Of a DNA stretch of 43,562 nt, positions 1 through 10,250 are shown in pieces. The notes under the pieces were generated by a model. It did no database searches. It was given only the letters and a program-made list of their open reading frames with translations, and was not told the origin of the DNA. A program made the position numbers and the translations under genes. Source of the DNA: an uncultured Gammaproteobacteria bacterium (GTDB lineage: Bacteria > Pseudomonadota > Gammaproteobacteria > Magnimaribacterales > TMED112); NCBI GenBank assembly GCA_913020145.1, contig CAJWAI010000006.1:1-43562 (forward strand), written 5' to 3'. The first letter of the stretch is position 1; each line of letters starts with the position of its first letter.

Positions 1-63
1 TAAATCTACACTTTCATGTGTCTTGTATAGTCCAAGTGGACGAGAATATTACTAAGAGATCTT

Positions 64-417
64 ATGAAGAACTTATTAATTATTTTAATTTTAATAATCA
101 TAGCAGGCTGTTCTTCTGCACAAAAAGCATCAGAAGTTAACCCGACACGAGTTTCGATTGCTCCATATTTAAAAATGGACTGCAAAGCACTTGCAACCGA
201 GCAAACAAGCCTTGTTAAAGAAGCTGAAATTCTTGGAGCACTAGTTGATCAAGAATATAGCTCAGACAAAAACAAAGAATTAGTGGCTTGGGTATTATTC
301 ACACCAGCAATATTATTGGTAGATGGTAATGCTGAATCAGCAGCACAACTTGCAAGCATTAAAGGACAATTAGAAGCTGTGCAAGAAGCCCAAAAAATAA
401 ATGAATGCATTTCATAG
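64..417 (+). CDS. small predicted lipoprotein, function unknown
   Basis: Signal peptide plus lipobox (IIIAGCSS); 117 aa; no family recognised with confidence. Confidence 0.6.
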   Translation: MKNLLIILILIIIAGCSSAQKASEVNPTRVSIAPYLKMDCKALATEQTSLVKEAEILGALVDQEYSSDKNKELVAWVLFTPAILLVDGNAESAAQLASIKGQLEAVQEAQKINECIS

Positions 418-441
418 CATTTAAGATAATTCTTTAATAAC

Positions 442-2502
442 TTAAACATCTGAGAGTTCAAGATGGGCAGGAAACCACCTTTCAACTATTCTTCTTTGCT
501 GCTCAGCTGGCATTTTAACTATTTCATTGGCTAACCTATCAGCCTCTTTCTGTAATTCTTTATTAGCAAGTAGATCAAAGAACGTAAAGCTTGGTAAGCC
601 AGTTTGAGATAAGCCTAGAATATCTCCAGGACCTCTGAGTTTTAAATCTTCTTCAGCAATGACAAAACCATCAGATGTTTCAGTGATAATCTTTAATCTT
701 TGCTCTGCTAGTCCAGTTGGGTCATCACTATGCATTAATATACAGAAGCTATCTTTTGTACCACGACCTACTCTACCTCTTAATTGATGTAATTGCGCTA
801 AACCAAATCTTTCAGAATTTTCAATTACCATAATATTGGCATCTGGAACGTCTATACCAACTTCAATTACAGTTGTGGCCAATAAAATTTTTGTTTTTTT
901 GTTTTTAAAATCTTCAAGTATTTTTTGTTTATCGCCATCTTTCATTTTTCCATGAATAATATCGTATTCATTCTTATTAAATTCTTGACTAAGAATTTTT
1001 TCTAGATCTTCTATGCCTGTGAGCCCACTTTCGCTCTCATCAATTAGAGGGCAAACCCAATAAACTTGTGAATTATCACTAATAGCGCTTTTTATTCTAC
1101 TGATAAGAGCATCTCTTCTATTATTTGGAAGTGTTGTAGTGACTATTGGAATTCTGTTTGGCGGTAAAGACCTTATTGTTGATATGTCTAAACCTGAGAG
1201 GACACTCATTGCCATAGTTCTAGGTATAGGTGTGGCTGAGAGCAATAATTGATGTGGATAATTATCAGCTTTTTCTTTCAGCTTTAATCTTTGACTGACT
1301 CCAAATCTATGCTGTTCATCATAAATAACTAAAGATAAATTATCGTAAGATACATCTTCTTGAAAAACTGCATGAGTACCTATTATTATTTTTGCTTGTC
1401 CGCTTAAAATCTTCTCATACTTAGCTCTTCTTTCTTTTGCTGGAATTTTTGATGTAAGTAGTTCAACTTGCCCATCATTTCCAAACCAATTTACAAAATT
1501 TTGAAAGTGTTGATTCGCTAAGATAGTAGTTGGAGCGAGAATGGCAACTTGTTTACCATTAGCAACGACATGAGCAGCAATAAGTGCTGCAACTATAGTT
1601 TTACCTGATCCTACATCACCTTGTAGAAGTCTAAGCATTGGTGAACCAACAGTTATGTCTTTGCAAATTTCATTGTATGCACTCTTTTGATCACTAGTTA
1701 ATTCAAAAGGCAGATCACTAAGTATCTTTTTAGCTAGAGAATCATCTTCAAATTTATCAGCGATTCTGTTTTTATTTTGTTCTTTAATAGATAGATAGCT
1801 AATCTTATTAGCTACTATTTCTTCTAATCCTATTCTTTTTCTAGCAGGCGATTCCCCACCTATTAAATAGTCTTCGATATTACTATTAGGATTAGGGCTA
1901 TGAATATCAATAATTGATTGATTCAGCGAATTAAATTCATGCTTAGGCAGATAATCAAAAATCTCAATTTTATTTTCTTTAACTAAATTCATTGCCTCTA
2001 CCATTAGTTTTCTAAGTTTTTGATGTGTTATGCCTTTAGTGAGAGGGTATTTAGGTAGTATCTGAGGCTTAAACTCATTATTTTTTATTACCTCATACTC
2101 AGGATGTATAGTTTCTAAACCATATCTGCCCAATCTTCCTGTTCCTGAAACTTGTAATTCCGAACCTTCTTTAAAAATATTTCTTAAGCCTGGAAAATAG
2201 TAAAAGAATCTAATATAGATGTGTCCAGTACCGTCTTTTAATTTAACTAATAGCATTTTTCTAGGCACAAAAGTTTGAGAGACTTTTTCAACAACCCCTT
2301 GAATAACGAAATCTTCTTCGGGCACTAGCTCAGCTATTTTTTTTAACTTTGTTTTATCCTGATAACCAATTGGAAAATGAAATAATAGATCCTCAACAGT
2401 TTTAATACCTAATCTTAAAAGGGATTGAGAAAGTTTTTCTCCCACTCCTTTTATTGTAGTTACCAATAAAGATGAGGCATCAACCTTTTGATCTGAAGAC
2501 AT
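442..2502 (-). CDS. recG: ATP-dependent DNA helicase RecG
   Basis: Walker A GDVGSGKT, DEQHRFGV, LLSATPIPRT, QLRGRVGRG; RecG wedge-domain N-terminus (TTIKGVGEKLSQSLLRLGI). Confidence 0.97.
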   Translation of the reverse strand: MSSDQKVDASSLLVTTIKGVGEKLSQSLLRLGIKTVEDLLFHFPIGYQDKTKLKKIAELVPEEDFVIQGVVEKVSQTFVPRKMLLVKLKDGTGHIYIRFFYYFPGLRNIFKEGSELQVSGTGRLGRYGLETIHPEYEVIKNNEFKPQILPKYPLTKGITHQKLRKLMVEAMNLVKENKIEIFDYLPKHEFNSLNQSIIDIHSPNPNSNIEDYLIGGESPARKRIGLEEIVANKISYLSIKEQNKNRIADKFEDDSLAKKILSDLPFELTSDQKSAYNEICKDITVGSPMLRLLQGDVGSGKTIVAALIAAHVVANGKQVAILAPTTILANQHFQNFVNWFGNDGQVELLTSKIPAKERRAKYEKILSGQAKIIIGTHAVFQEDVSYDNLSLVIYDEQHRFGVSQRLKLKEKADNYPHQLLLSATPIPRTMAMSVLSGLDISTIRSLPPNRIPIVTTTLPNNRRDALISRIKSAISDNSQVYWVCPLIDESESGLTGIEDLEKILSQEFNKNEYDIIHGKMKDGDKQKILEDFKNKKTKILLATTVIEVGIDVPDANIMVIENSERFGLAQLHQLRGRVGRGTKDSFCILMHSDDPTGLAEQRLKIITETSDGFVIAEEDLKLRGPGDILGLSQTGLPSFTFFDLLANKELQKEADRLANEIVKMPAEQQRRIVERWFPAHLELSDV

Positions 2503-2559
2503 ATGTATTTATTATATATATGTCTCATTTTAATTTTGAATGTGTTCGGAGTTTTTTTT

Positions 2560-3405
2560 ATGCGGAGTATGACAGGTTTTAGCGAATCTACCTTGTTAAA
2601 GGATGATATTGAATTTAAATGCATATCAAAATCACTAAATAGTAGGTTTCTTGAGATTAATATTAAACTTCCAGTAAGTTTGAAGAGCCATGAAGGTTGG
2701 GTAAGAGAATATATCCAGAAAAATTTTACTAGAGGAAAAATCGATGTAGACGTTTTTTTTACTGCTCCTCAAAAAGAACAACTAAGAATTTCAGATAATT
2801 TTCTCAAACTTGTTAAAGAAAATGAATTAAGAATAAAAAAGCATGGATTTGATATTGCTTCATCTACTTATTCTGAGCTACTTAAAATAAGAGACTCAAT
2901 ACAAAAAGATTATGTTCTTAAAGATTCATCCTTAAAAGATCTAGTTAAAAGGTCTCTTATTAGATTAAGAAGAACAAGAGAAATAGAAGGCAAAACAACT
3001 AAGACTGATTTAGAAAAATTAGTCGCCAGTATGCGAAAAACAATAAAATCAATAAAGAAAATGGAAAAAACAAATTCGAAACAGACACATAAAAAACTAA
3101 ATAGATTTAAAGCTGCACTTAATGCAGATCAAAAAGAATTAAATATATCTGAAGCATTTGCTACTCTTAGTAAGGCAGATATAAATGAAGAGATTGTAAG
3201 GTTTAATTCTCACCTCGATCTTGTGGCAAAGCTAATTAGATCAAATAAAGCAGTCGGTAAAAAATTAGATTTTTACACTCAAGAAATGCAAAGGGAAACA
3301 AATACGATTAGTTCAAAAGCCGTGATTGCTGAGATTAAAAACGAATCGGTAGAGTTAAAAGGTTTAATTGAAATGGTTAAGGAGCATGCTCAAAATGTCG
3401 AATAA
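2560..3405 (+). CDS. yicC: YicC family protein (endoribonuclease-like)
   Basis: MRSMTGFSES N-terminus and C-terminal REtNTISSKA; the ORF-track start at 2503 is probably too far upstream. Confidence 0.92.
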   Translation: MRSMTGFSESTLLKDDIEFKCISKSLNSRFLEINIKLPVSLKSHEGWVREYIQKNFTRGKIDVDVFFTAPQKEQLRISDNFLKLVKENELRIKKHGFDIASSTYSELLKIRDSIQKDYVLKDSSLKDLVKRSLIRLRRTREIEGKTTKTDLEKLVASMRKTIKSIKKMEKTNSKQTHKKLNRFKAALNADQKELNISEAFATLSKADINEEIVRFNSHLDLVAKLIRSNKAVGKKLDFYTQEMQRETNTISSKAVIAEIKNESVELKGLIEMVKEHAQNVE

Positions 3406-3979
3406 TTTAGCTGAAAATCTGTTTATAATTACCGCACCTTCAGGTGCTGGGAAAACAACTTTAATTAAAAATGTTATTGAATTTGCTAAAACAAAGGATA
3501 AAAAAGTTTTTATGTCTGTATCACACACAACACGCACTCCGAGATCAAGTGAATTAGATGGAACAGACTATTTTTTTATTAACAAAGAACAATTTATGTT
3601 CAACATAAATGATCAGGTCTATTTAGAACATGCAATAGTGCATGGCAATCTATATGGAACACCAAAACAACCAATTGAGCAGAACTTAGAGAATGGGTTT
3701 AAAGTACTTCTTGAGATTGATTGGCAAGGCGCAATGGAGATCTTAAAAACCTATCCTGAAGCTCAAAGTATTTTTATTTCGCCTCCATCAATTAAAGAAT
3801 TACATAAAAGATTACATGATCGAGGTCTTGACTCAGAAGAAGTTATAGTAGAAAGAATAGATGGAGCAAAACTAGAAATGGAAAAATCATCTGAATTTAA
3901 ATATCAAATTATTAACGATTCACTTGAAACAGCGCTCAAAAACCTTTTAAATATCATCTTCAGAGAAAAGCATGGCTAG
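3395..3979 (+). CDS. gmk: guanylate kinase
   Basis: [13 protein letters not shown]-loop, [17 protein letters not shown]; overlaps the yicC 3' end by 11 nt. Confidence 0.96.
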   Translation: MSNNLAENLFIITAPSGAGKTTLIKNVIEFAKTKDKKVFMSVSHTTRTPRSSELDGTDYFFINKEQFMFNINDQVYLEHAIVHGNLYGTPKQPIEQNLENGFKVLLEIDWQGAMEILKTYPEAQSIFISPPSIKELHKRLHDRGLDSEEVIVERIDGAKLEMEKSSEFKYQIINDSLETALKNLLNIIFREKHG

Positions 3980-4223
3980 AATAACAGTAGAAGATTGTCT
4001 TGAGAAGGTCGAAAGTAGATTCGATCTTGTCCTTAAAGCAGCAGAAAGAGCACGTGATTTAATATCAACTAGTGCTGAGCCTTTGGTTGAAACTGAAAAT
4101 GATAAACCTACTATAATCGCATTGCGAGAAATAGCTGACGGTGTACTCGATGAGGGCTATGTTCCTCCAAGTGATGATGATGACACGGAAGAAGTTTTTC
4201 TTGATAATGAAGATGAAGGGTAG
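3972..4223 (+). CDS. rpoZ: RNA polymerase omega subunit
   Basis: [28 protein letters not shown]; syntenic with gmk and spoT. Confidence 0.96.
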   Translation: MARITVEDCLEKVESRFDLVLKAAERARDLISTSAEPLVETENDKPTIIALREIADGVLDEGYVPPSDDDDTEEVFLDNEDEG

Positions 4224-4230
4224 GTAATTT

Positions 4231-6372
4231 TTGTTTGATTCTTTAAATTTTTTTAAAAAACCTGAAAACGCGCAACTTAGTGAAAGTCTAGATAAGTTGT
4301 CAAAAGATTATTTAAGCTCATCTGCTAGTGAAAAAATAAAAAAAGCAGTTAACTTTGCAAATCAAGCTCATGAGGGTCAATTTCGTAAAAGCGGAGAACC
4401 TTTTATAACTCATCCAATAAATGTAGGTTTAATTTTAGTTTCGCTAAAAATGGACGTCGACACTGTAATTGCTGGCTTATTACATGATGTTGTTGAAGAT
4501 TGCGATATTGCTTTATCAGAAGTTAGGAAAAAATTTGGCAATAATGTAGGCCAGTTGGTCGATGGAGTAACTAAATTACTGCAATTAGATGAAAAAATGA
4601 AAGATCAAAGTCAAGCTGAACATTTTCAAAAAATGGCTTTAGCGACCGCAGAAGATGTCAGAGTCGTGATAATTAAGTTAGCTGATCGATTACATAATTT
4701 GAAAACAATAGAGCATTTACCACGCCATAAACAAATAAAAAAATGCAAAGAGACTTTCGATCTATATGCACCTTTAGCGCATCAAATCGGTATGCATAAG
4801 ATGGCTACTGAACTTGAAGATTGTTCATTTAAGACCTTACATCCAACTAGATACAAATTAATCCAAGATGCATTAGAAAAAAATAATCTAGATAAAAAAA
4901 CATTAATTTCTAGGGTAAAAAGATCCTTAAATACAAAATTTAAGAAAAATGATATTGAGGCTAAGATTACAGGCAGAGAAAAGCGAGTATTTAGCATCTA
5001 TCAAAAAATTAAGAAGAAAAAATTCTCATTCGCTGATGTATATGATGTATTTGCATTTAGGGTGTTAGTAAATAATGGAGAAGATTGTTATAAGGCACTA
5101 GGACTAATACATAATATTTTCACGCCACTCACTGGAAGATTCAAAGACTATATAGCTGTTCCAAAAATGAATGGCTATCAAGCCCTTCATACAGTGGTAA
5201 TGACTTTTGATGGTGTACCTATGGAAGTCCAAATACAAACATCAGCAATGGAAACATTTGCAAATTATGGAATAGCCTCTCATGGACTATATAAAACAAA
5301 AGTTAGTGATAATTTAATTCAATCTAAGTCGAGACAGTTAGTGCAGAGACTTGTGGATACAAATAATCGATCTTCTTCTTCAATAGAATTTATGGAGAGT
5401 CTTAAAACTGATTTAACAGGCAAAGAAGTTTATGTTTTCTCTCCAAATGGAAGAATATTTTCACTTAAAAGAGGGTCTACTCCGATTGATTATGCCTATG
5501 CAGTACATAGTTCTTTAGGCAACTACTGCCTATCTTGTGAGGTAGATAAAAAAATGGTTCCTTTATCAACAAGCCTACAGAGTGGACAGACAATTGAAAT
5601 AATAAAAAGTAAAAATAAAACAGTTAATCCAGCTTGGTTAAATTTCGTAGCTTCATCAAGAGCGATTACAGAAATAAAAAAAGAATTAAAAAAGATGAAA
5701 ATAAGTGATGCAAGAGTTCTTGGAAAAGATTTACTAGAGGATTCATTACATGAGTCAGGAATTGAGCTAAAAGAGTATCCAGCTGAAAAGCTTAGAAGTG
5801 TTTTTGATGTATTAGGCGTTAGATCTCTTAATCAACTACTTGTAGATATAGGTTCAGGCAGAAGAACAAGCAATATTGTGTCTCAAAGCTTCACTGAAAG
5901 CTTATCGAACAAAAAAAATGAATCTATTTCACAGTTAAGAATTGGTTCATCCAAAAAATATGGAGCAATAAAATTCCCGGAATGTTGCTATCCAATATCT
6001 GGAGATCCTTGTTTGGCAGTTCATAATGAATCAGGTATCACAATACATAGAAATGAATGCCAAAATTTAAAAAACTTTCTTAATAAACCAGGTAAATGTT
6101 CAGATGTATTATGGGAAAAATCAGATGATTCTGAATTTTTAACTTCTTTAATTCTAACTCTTAAGAATGAACCTGGAGCTCTAGCTGATATATCTAAAAT
6201 TATTTCAAAGAATGACTCAAATATTCAGTCAGTTGCAACAAAAACACTAGATGAGAACTTTACTGAATTAACAGCTAAACTAATAGTTAAAGATACACAA
6301 CATCTGGAATTAATAAAATCACAACTCAAAAACAATAAGACAGTAACAAGTATTGAGAGGCAGCAAACATGA
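4231..6372 (+). CDS. spoT: bifunctional (p)ppGpp synthetase/hydrolase SpoT/Rel
   Basis: HD motif (LLHDVVEDC), RFKDYIAVPKMNGYQALHT (RxKD bifunctional-type synthetase motif), TGS and ACT domains; TTG start. Confidence 0.95.
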   Translation: MFDSLNFFKKPENAQLSESLDKLSKDYLSSSASEKIKKAVNFANQAHEGQFRKSGEPFITHPINVGLILVSLKMDVDTVIAGLLHDVVEDCDIALSEVRKKFGNNVGQLVDGVTKLLQLDEKMKDQSQAEHFQKMALATAEDVRVVIIKLADRLHNLKTIEHLPRHKQIKKCKETFDLYAPLAHQIGMHKMATELEDCSFKTLHPTRYKLIQDALEKNNLDKKTLISRVKRSLNTKFKKNDIEAKITGREKRVFSIYQKIKKKKFSFADVYDVFAFRVLVNNGEDCYKALGLIHNIFTPLTGRFKDYIAVPKMNGYQALHTVVMTFDGVPMEVQIQTSAMETFANYGIASHGLYKTKVSDNLIQSKSRQLVQRLVDTNNRSSSSIEFMESLKTDLTGKEVYVFSPNGRIFSLKRGSTPIDYAYAVHSSLGNYCLSCEVDKKMVPLSTSLQSGQTIEIIKSKNKTVNPAWLNFVASSRAITEIKKELKKMKISDARVLGKDLLEDSLHESGIELKEYPAEKLRSVFDVLGVRSLNQLLVDIGSGRRTSNIVSQSFTESLSNKKNESISQLRIGSSKKYGAIKFPECCYPISGDPCLAVHNESGITIHRNECQNLKNFLNKPGKCSDVLWEKSDDSEFLTSLILTLKNEPGALADISKIISKNDSNIQSVATKTLDENFTELTAKLIVKDTQHLELIKSQLKNNKTVTSIERQQT

Positions 6373-7259
6373 ATAAAATCTCCACAGTTAATGATCTAGA
6401 CAAAAAGTTTTTGAAATCTTTATTTGAATCTGCACAAAATATTAAAGAATCTTGGCCAAATCTTGAACAAACAGGTAAAGGAAAGACTGTTTGTTTATTA
6501 TTCTGGGAGCCTAGCACTAGAACAAAGCTATCATTTGAGCATGCTGCAAAATCTTTAGGTTTTAAGGTGCTTGATTTTTCGCCTTCAAGCTCTTCAATAG
6601 AAAAAGGTGAGACTCTTGAAGACACAATTAAAACCTTATTGGCTTTGAAAGTTGATGGCTTCATTATCCGACATCCAGAAGATAAGATTTCACTAAAAAT
6701 TGAAAAATTATTACCTAAGGAAATATTTTTTATCAATGCAGGTGATGGTAGTTATGCTCATCCGTCTCAAGCTTTATTGGATGTCTATACTATGAAAGAC
6801 GAATGTGAGGATTTCAGTGAATTAAAAGTAGCAGCTATTGGGGATATTAAACATTGTCGTATTATTAGATCACAAATGAATCTCTTAAATAGACTTGGAT
6901 GTATCGATATCCAATTTTATGGACCAAAGGAATTACTTGATGATAATTTATCGCCATCATTTAGTGAGATCACAGACGGATGCATGGAAGATAGAGATAT
7001 TCTCTATGTAATCAGAGTGAAAAATGAAAGATTAAAAGATAATGAGAATATAGATATGGAAGCTTTTAAGTCGATATATCAAATTAACGAATCTTTTATT
7101 GAAAAAACCAAATTTAATGGCTCAGTTATGCACCCTGGTCCAATTAATGTTGATTTAGAGATCACTAATAGTATAGCTGCATCAAAAAAAGCACTTATTT
7201 CTACACAAGTAGAAAATGGGCTCTACGTCAGAGCCGCATTATTAAGTCTTATCTCTTAA
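6369..7259 (+). CDS. pyrB: aspartate carbamoyltransferase catalytic chain
   Basis: EPSTRTKLSFE, NAGDGSYAHPSQALLD, MHPGPINVD. Confidence 0.93.
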   Translation: MNKISTVNDLDKKFLKSLFESAQNIKESWPNLEQTGKGKTVCLLFWEPSTRTKLSFEHAAKSLGFKVLDFSPSSSSIEKGETLEDTIKTLLALKVDGFIIRHPEDKISLKIEKLLPKEIFFINAGDGSYAHPSQALLDVYTMKDECEDFSELKVAAIGDIKHCRIIRSQMNLLNRLGCIDIQFYGPKELLDDNLSPSFSEITDGCMEDRDILYVIRVKNERLKDNENIDMEAFKSIYQINESFIEKTKFNGSVMHPGPINVDLEITNSIAASKKALISTQVENGLYVRAALLSLIS

Positions 7260-7503
7260 GGCTTATACTCACTTCAGAACCATAGATTAGATTATCAAGT
7301 TCTTCTGATTGCAGCATTATGGCAGTTAAATCAGTCTTAAATCTATTTTCATTTATATCTCTGATGGAAGTAATATGCCCATTAATTGAAACCTCCATAT
7401 TTTTAACTAAAGAATCAGCAAAATCCTTATTAATCTCAACTAGAATCTCTTTTGCATCTCCCATAATTACAACTTCTCTAATCAGACCAACTGTTTCAGA
7501 CAT
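7249..7503 (-). CDS. small protein resembling a single lumazine-binding (riboflavin synthase-like) beta-barrel domain
   Basis: MSETVGLIREV...MEVSINGHITSIRDINENRFKTDLTAIMLQSEELDNLIYGSEVSISLKR; start chosen at the internal ATG overlapping the pyrE stop by 8 nt; assignment by pattern only. Confidence 0.5.
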   Translation of the reverse strand: MSETVGLIREVVIMGDAKEILVEINKDFADSLVKNMEVSINGHITSIRDINENRFKTDLTAIMLQSEELDNLIYGSEVSISLKR

Positions 7504-8122
7504 CTTTGCCTCTAAATTGTTCTCGATACTCTTTAATCTTATGAAGATCCTCTTCATTTATGATATTTTCAGCATCCAATAAGTTATCTAAGGAAATGAT
7601 TTCAAATACATCAATACCCTCTGCTTTTAATTCTGCAGAAGCCATTAAATCTGATTTTTGACCTTTTTCTTGTCTATCTAGAGTCACAAATACTCCAGTA
7701 ATTTCAACATCGTAAGGTTTAAGGATATTAAGCACCTCTCTTATTGCTAAGCCTGAAGATATTACATCATCAACTATTAATACTTTGCCTGCTGGTTTTG
7801 CCCCTATCAGAGATCCTCCTTCACCATGATCTTTTACCTCTTTCCTATTAAAACAAACAGGCTTATTGAGTTTTGTTGCTAAGATTGATCCAAGCAATAT
7901 TCCTTTATATGCTGGCCCAAAAATCATATCAAATGAAATATCAGAATCTTTAATTTTCTCTGCCATGACTTCAGTTAATTGATTTAGATGGCCATGCTCT
8001 AAAAAAGATGCAGCATTAAAAAAGTAAGGACTTTTTCTGCCAGATTTTAAAGTAAAGTCTCCAAGCTTGAACGCACCTGATTCAATAGCTAGTTTTAGAA
8101 ATTTTTCTTGGTAGTCCTTCAC
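7496..8122 (-). CDS. pyrE: orotate phosphoribosyltransferase
   Basis: LKSGRKSPYFFN, FGPAYKGI, VLIVDDVISSGLA PRPP-binding motif; follows rph. Confidence 0.96.
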   Translation of the reverse strand: MKDYQEKFLKLAIESGAFKLGDFTLKSGRKSPYFFNAASFLEHGHLNQLTEVMAEKIKDSDISFDMIFGPAYKGILLGSILATKLNKPVCFNRKEVKDHGEGGSLIGAKPAGKVLIVDDVISSGLAIREVLNILKPYDVEITGVFVTLDRQEKGQKSDLMASAELKAEGIDVFEIISLDNLLDAENIINEEDLHKIKEYREQFRGKDV

Positions 8123-8826
8123 CCGTTCTTAATTATTTCGTTTTGTAGTACAAATAGATCTTTCAAGCCGGTTTCTGCTAGATCGACTAGATCTTTAAAT
8201 TGTTCTTTACTAAAAGCGCTCTCTTCTCCTGTTCCTTGTACTTCTATTAACTCTAACTGTTCATTCATTACTATATTGACGTCACATTGGGCATTACTAT
8301 CTTCGTCATAATCCAGATCTAAAAGAAGTTCATCTTTGCAAATTCCTACACTGATAGCAGCAACCAGATTTTTAATAGCATCTTCTTTCTCTATTTTTTG
8401 TAGCGCCTTATATAACGCTACAGTTCCACCTGTTATAGATGCTGTTCTTGTTCCACCATCTGCTTGAATAACATCACAATCAACTGTGATTGTGTAACCA
8501 GTTAATTTGTTTAAATCTACAGCTTGGCGCAATGATCTTCCTATTAATCGCTGTATTTCCATTGTTCTACCAGATTGTTTGCCTCTATTTGCTTCTCTAT
8601 TCATCCTCTCATTTGTAGATCTTGGCAGCATCCCATATTCAGCGGTCACCCAGCCTGTCTTGCCATTTTGCATCCATCTTGGAGTAGCTTTTTCTACAGT
8701 TGCATTACAAATTACATGAGTATTACCAAACTTTACTAAGGCTGAACCTTCAGCATGCATATTAAAACCTGGAATTATGCTTATTTCTCTTAATTGATTA
8801 CTACTGCGTTTCTCTTTTCTTTGCAT
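8119..8826 (-). CDS. rph: ribonuclease PH
   Basis: ALVKFGNTHVICNATVE, GWVTAEYGMLPRST, TVDCDVIQADGGTRTASITG. Confidence 0.97.
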   Translation of the reverse strand: MQRKEKRSSNQLREISIIPGFNMHAEGSALVKFGNTHVICNATVEKATPRWMQNGKTGWVTAEYGMLPRSTNERMNREANRGKQSGRTMEIQRLIGRSLRQAVDLNKLTGYTITVDCDVIQADGGTRTASITGGTVALYKALQKIEKEDAIKNLVAAISVGICKDELLLDLDYDEDSNAQCDVNIVMNEQLELIEVQGTGEESAFSKEQFKDLVDLAETGLKDLFVLQNEIIKNG

Positions 8827-8870
8827 AGATAGATTTGTTGTTTACTATTATACATTCAAGGGGTAAATAG

Positions 8871-10250
8871 ATGATAAGAAAATTACTAGTTATATTAGTA
8901 ACCTTGGTACTTTATGGGTGCAGCGAAGAAGATAGTATATTCTCTTCTGAAGCAGAAGGTTCGGTAACGAATTACGATGAAGACTTACATGGTACATATG
9001 CCTCAACATATGTTCCTCTCGACTCTGAAAATATTGTTATTAGAAATGCAACAGTGTTTGATGGTATTGGAAATAAATTTCAAAATTACGATGTGCATTT
9101 TTCTAATGGAGAAATACAAGCTATAGGATCTGAACTGATTGTTGATGGTGCAGATGAGATCGATGGAACTGGAAAGTTCGTTACTCCTGGAATAATAGAT
9201 AACCATTCACATATGGGAGTTTATCCAGCTCCAGGTGTTAGAACCAGTAGTGATGGTAATGAAGCTACAAACCCAGTAACTGCCGAAGTTTGGGCAGAAC
9301 ATAGCGTTTGGTCTCAGGATCCTCAATATAAACTTGCTCTAGCAGGCGGAATTACTACTTTTCATGTTTTGCCGGGTTCAGCAAATTTATTTGGCGGTAG
9401 AGGCGTCACACTAAAAAATGTTTCAGCAAATACCGTGCCAGATATGAAATTTCCAGATGCTCCTCATTCACTAAAAATGGCTTGTGGTGAAAATCCAAAA
9501 AGAGTTTATAGCTCTAGAGGACCATCTACAAGAATGGGTAATGTCGCTGGTTATAGAGATGCATGGATAGGAGCAGAAAAATATAAAAAATCTTTAGAAA
9601 AAGATCCTAGCCAAAGAAATTTAAGAAATGAGACACTAGTTGGAGTTTTGGATGGAGAAATACTAGTACATAACCATTGTTATAGAGCAGATGAGATGGC
9701 AACGATGATTAACATTTCAGAAGAATTTGGTTATAAGGTCTCAACTTTTCATCATGGAGTAGAAGCATATAAGATTGCAGATCTACTTGCAGATGAAGGT
9801 ATTTGTGCTGCTCTTTGGGCAGACTGGTGGGGCTTTAAGCATGAAGCATATGATATGTCTATCGCAAACATTGCAATAGTTGACCAAGCCAGAGATGGTA
9901 CCGGGTGTGCAATAGTTCACTCTGACAGTGCAAGTGGAATACAAAGATTAAATCAAGAAGCAGCTAAAGCCTTGGCAGCTGGAAGAAGAGCCGGTTTTGA
10001 TATATCAGAGGGCCGTGCAATGACATGGATAACTAAAAACCCAGCAAAATCTTTGGGAATTTTAGATCAGACTGGAACTTTAGAGCAGGGCAAAGATGCT
10101 GATTTGGTTATTTGGAATGGCAATCCATTCAGTGTTTATACAAAAGCTGAACAAGTATACATAGATGGTGCTTTGACATTTGATAAAGCGACTAACTTCA
10201 TGCCGCATACAGATTTCGATCTAGGTATTAAAGAATGGGAGGACAAATAA
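8871..10250 (+). CDS. lipoprotein amidohydrolase (imidazolonepropionase-like), metal ligands present
   Basis: Lipobox VLYGCSEE; TPGIIDNHSHMG (HxH), FHHGVEAYK, IVHSDS, GTLEQGKDADLVIWNGNP. Confidence 0.88.
   Translation: MIRKLLVILVTLVLYGCSEEDSIFSSEAEGSVTNYDEDLHGTYASTYVPLDSENIVIRNATVFDGIGNKFQNYDVHFSNGEIQAIGSELIVDGADEIDGTGKFVTPGIIDNHSHMGVYPAPGVRTSSDGNEATNPVTAEVWAEHSVWSQDPQYKLALAGGITTFHVLPGSANLFGGRGVTLKNVSANTVPDMKFPDAPHSLKMACGENPKRVYSSRGPSTRMGNVAGYRDAWIGAEKYKKSLEKDPSQRNLRNETLVGVLDGEILVHNHCYRADEMATMINISEEFGYKVSTFHHGVEAYKIADLLADEGICAALWADWWGFKHEAYDMSIANIAIVDQARDGTGCAIVHSDSASGIQRLNQEAAKALAAGRRAGFDISEGRAMTWITKNPAKSLGILDQTGTLEQGKDADLVIWNGNPFSVYTKAEQVYIDGALTFDKATNFMPHTDFDLGIKEWEDK

Noticed and set aside
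249-485. 78-aa minus-strand ORF antisense to the lipoprotein
   Set aside because: No recognisable family; overlaps a better-supported ORF with signal peptide
6326-6736. 136-aa minus-strand ORF antisense to pyrB
   Set aside because: pyrB is certain; antisense ORF is low-complexity Ser/Phe/Leu-rich, typical of reverse complement of coding AT-rich DNA
7319-7582. 87-aa plus-strand ORF opposite pyrE/7249 ORF
   Set aside because: Antisense shadow of supported genes; no motif
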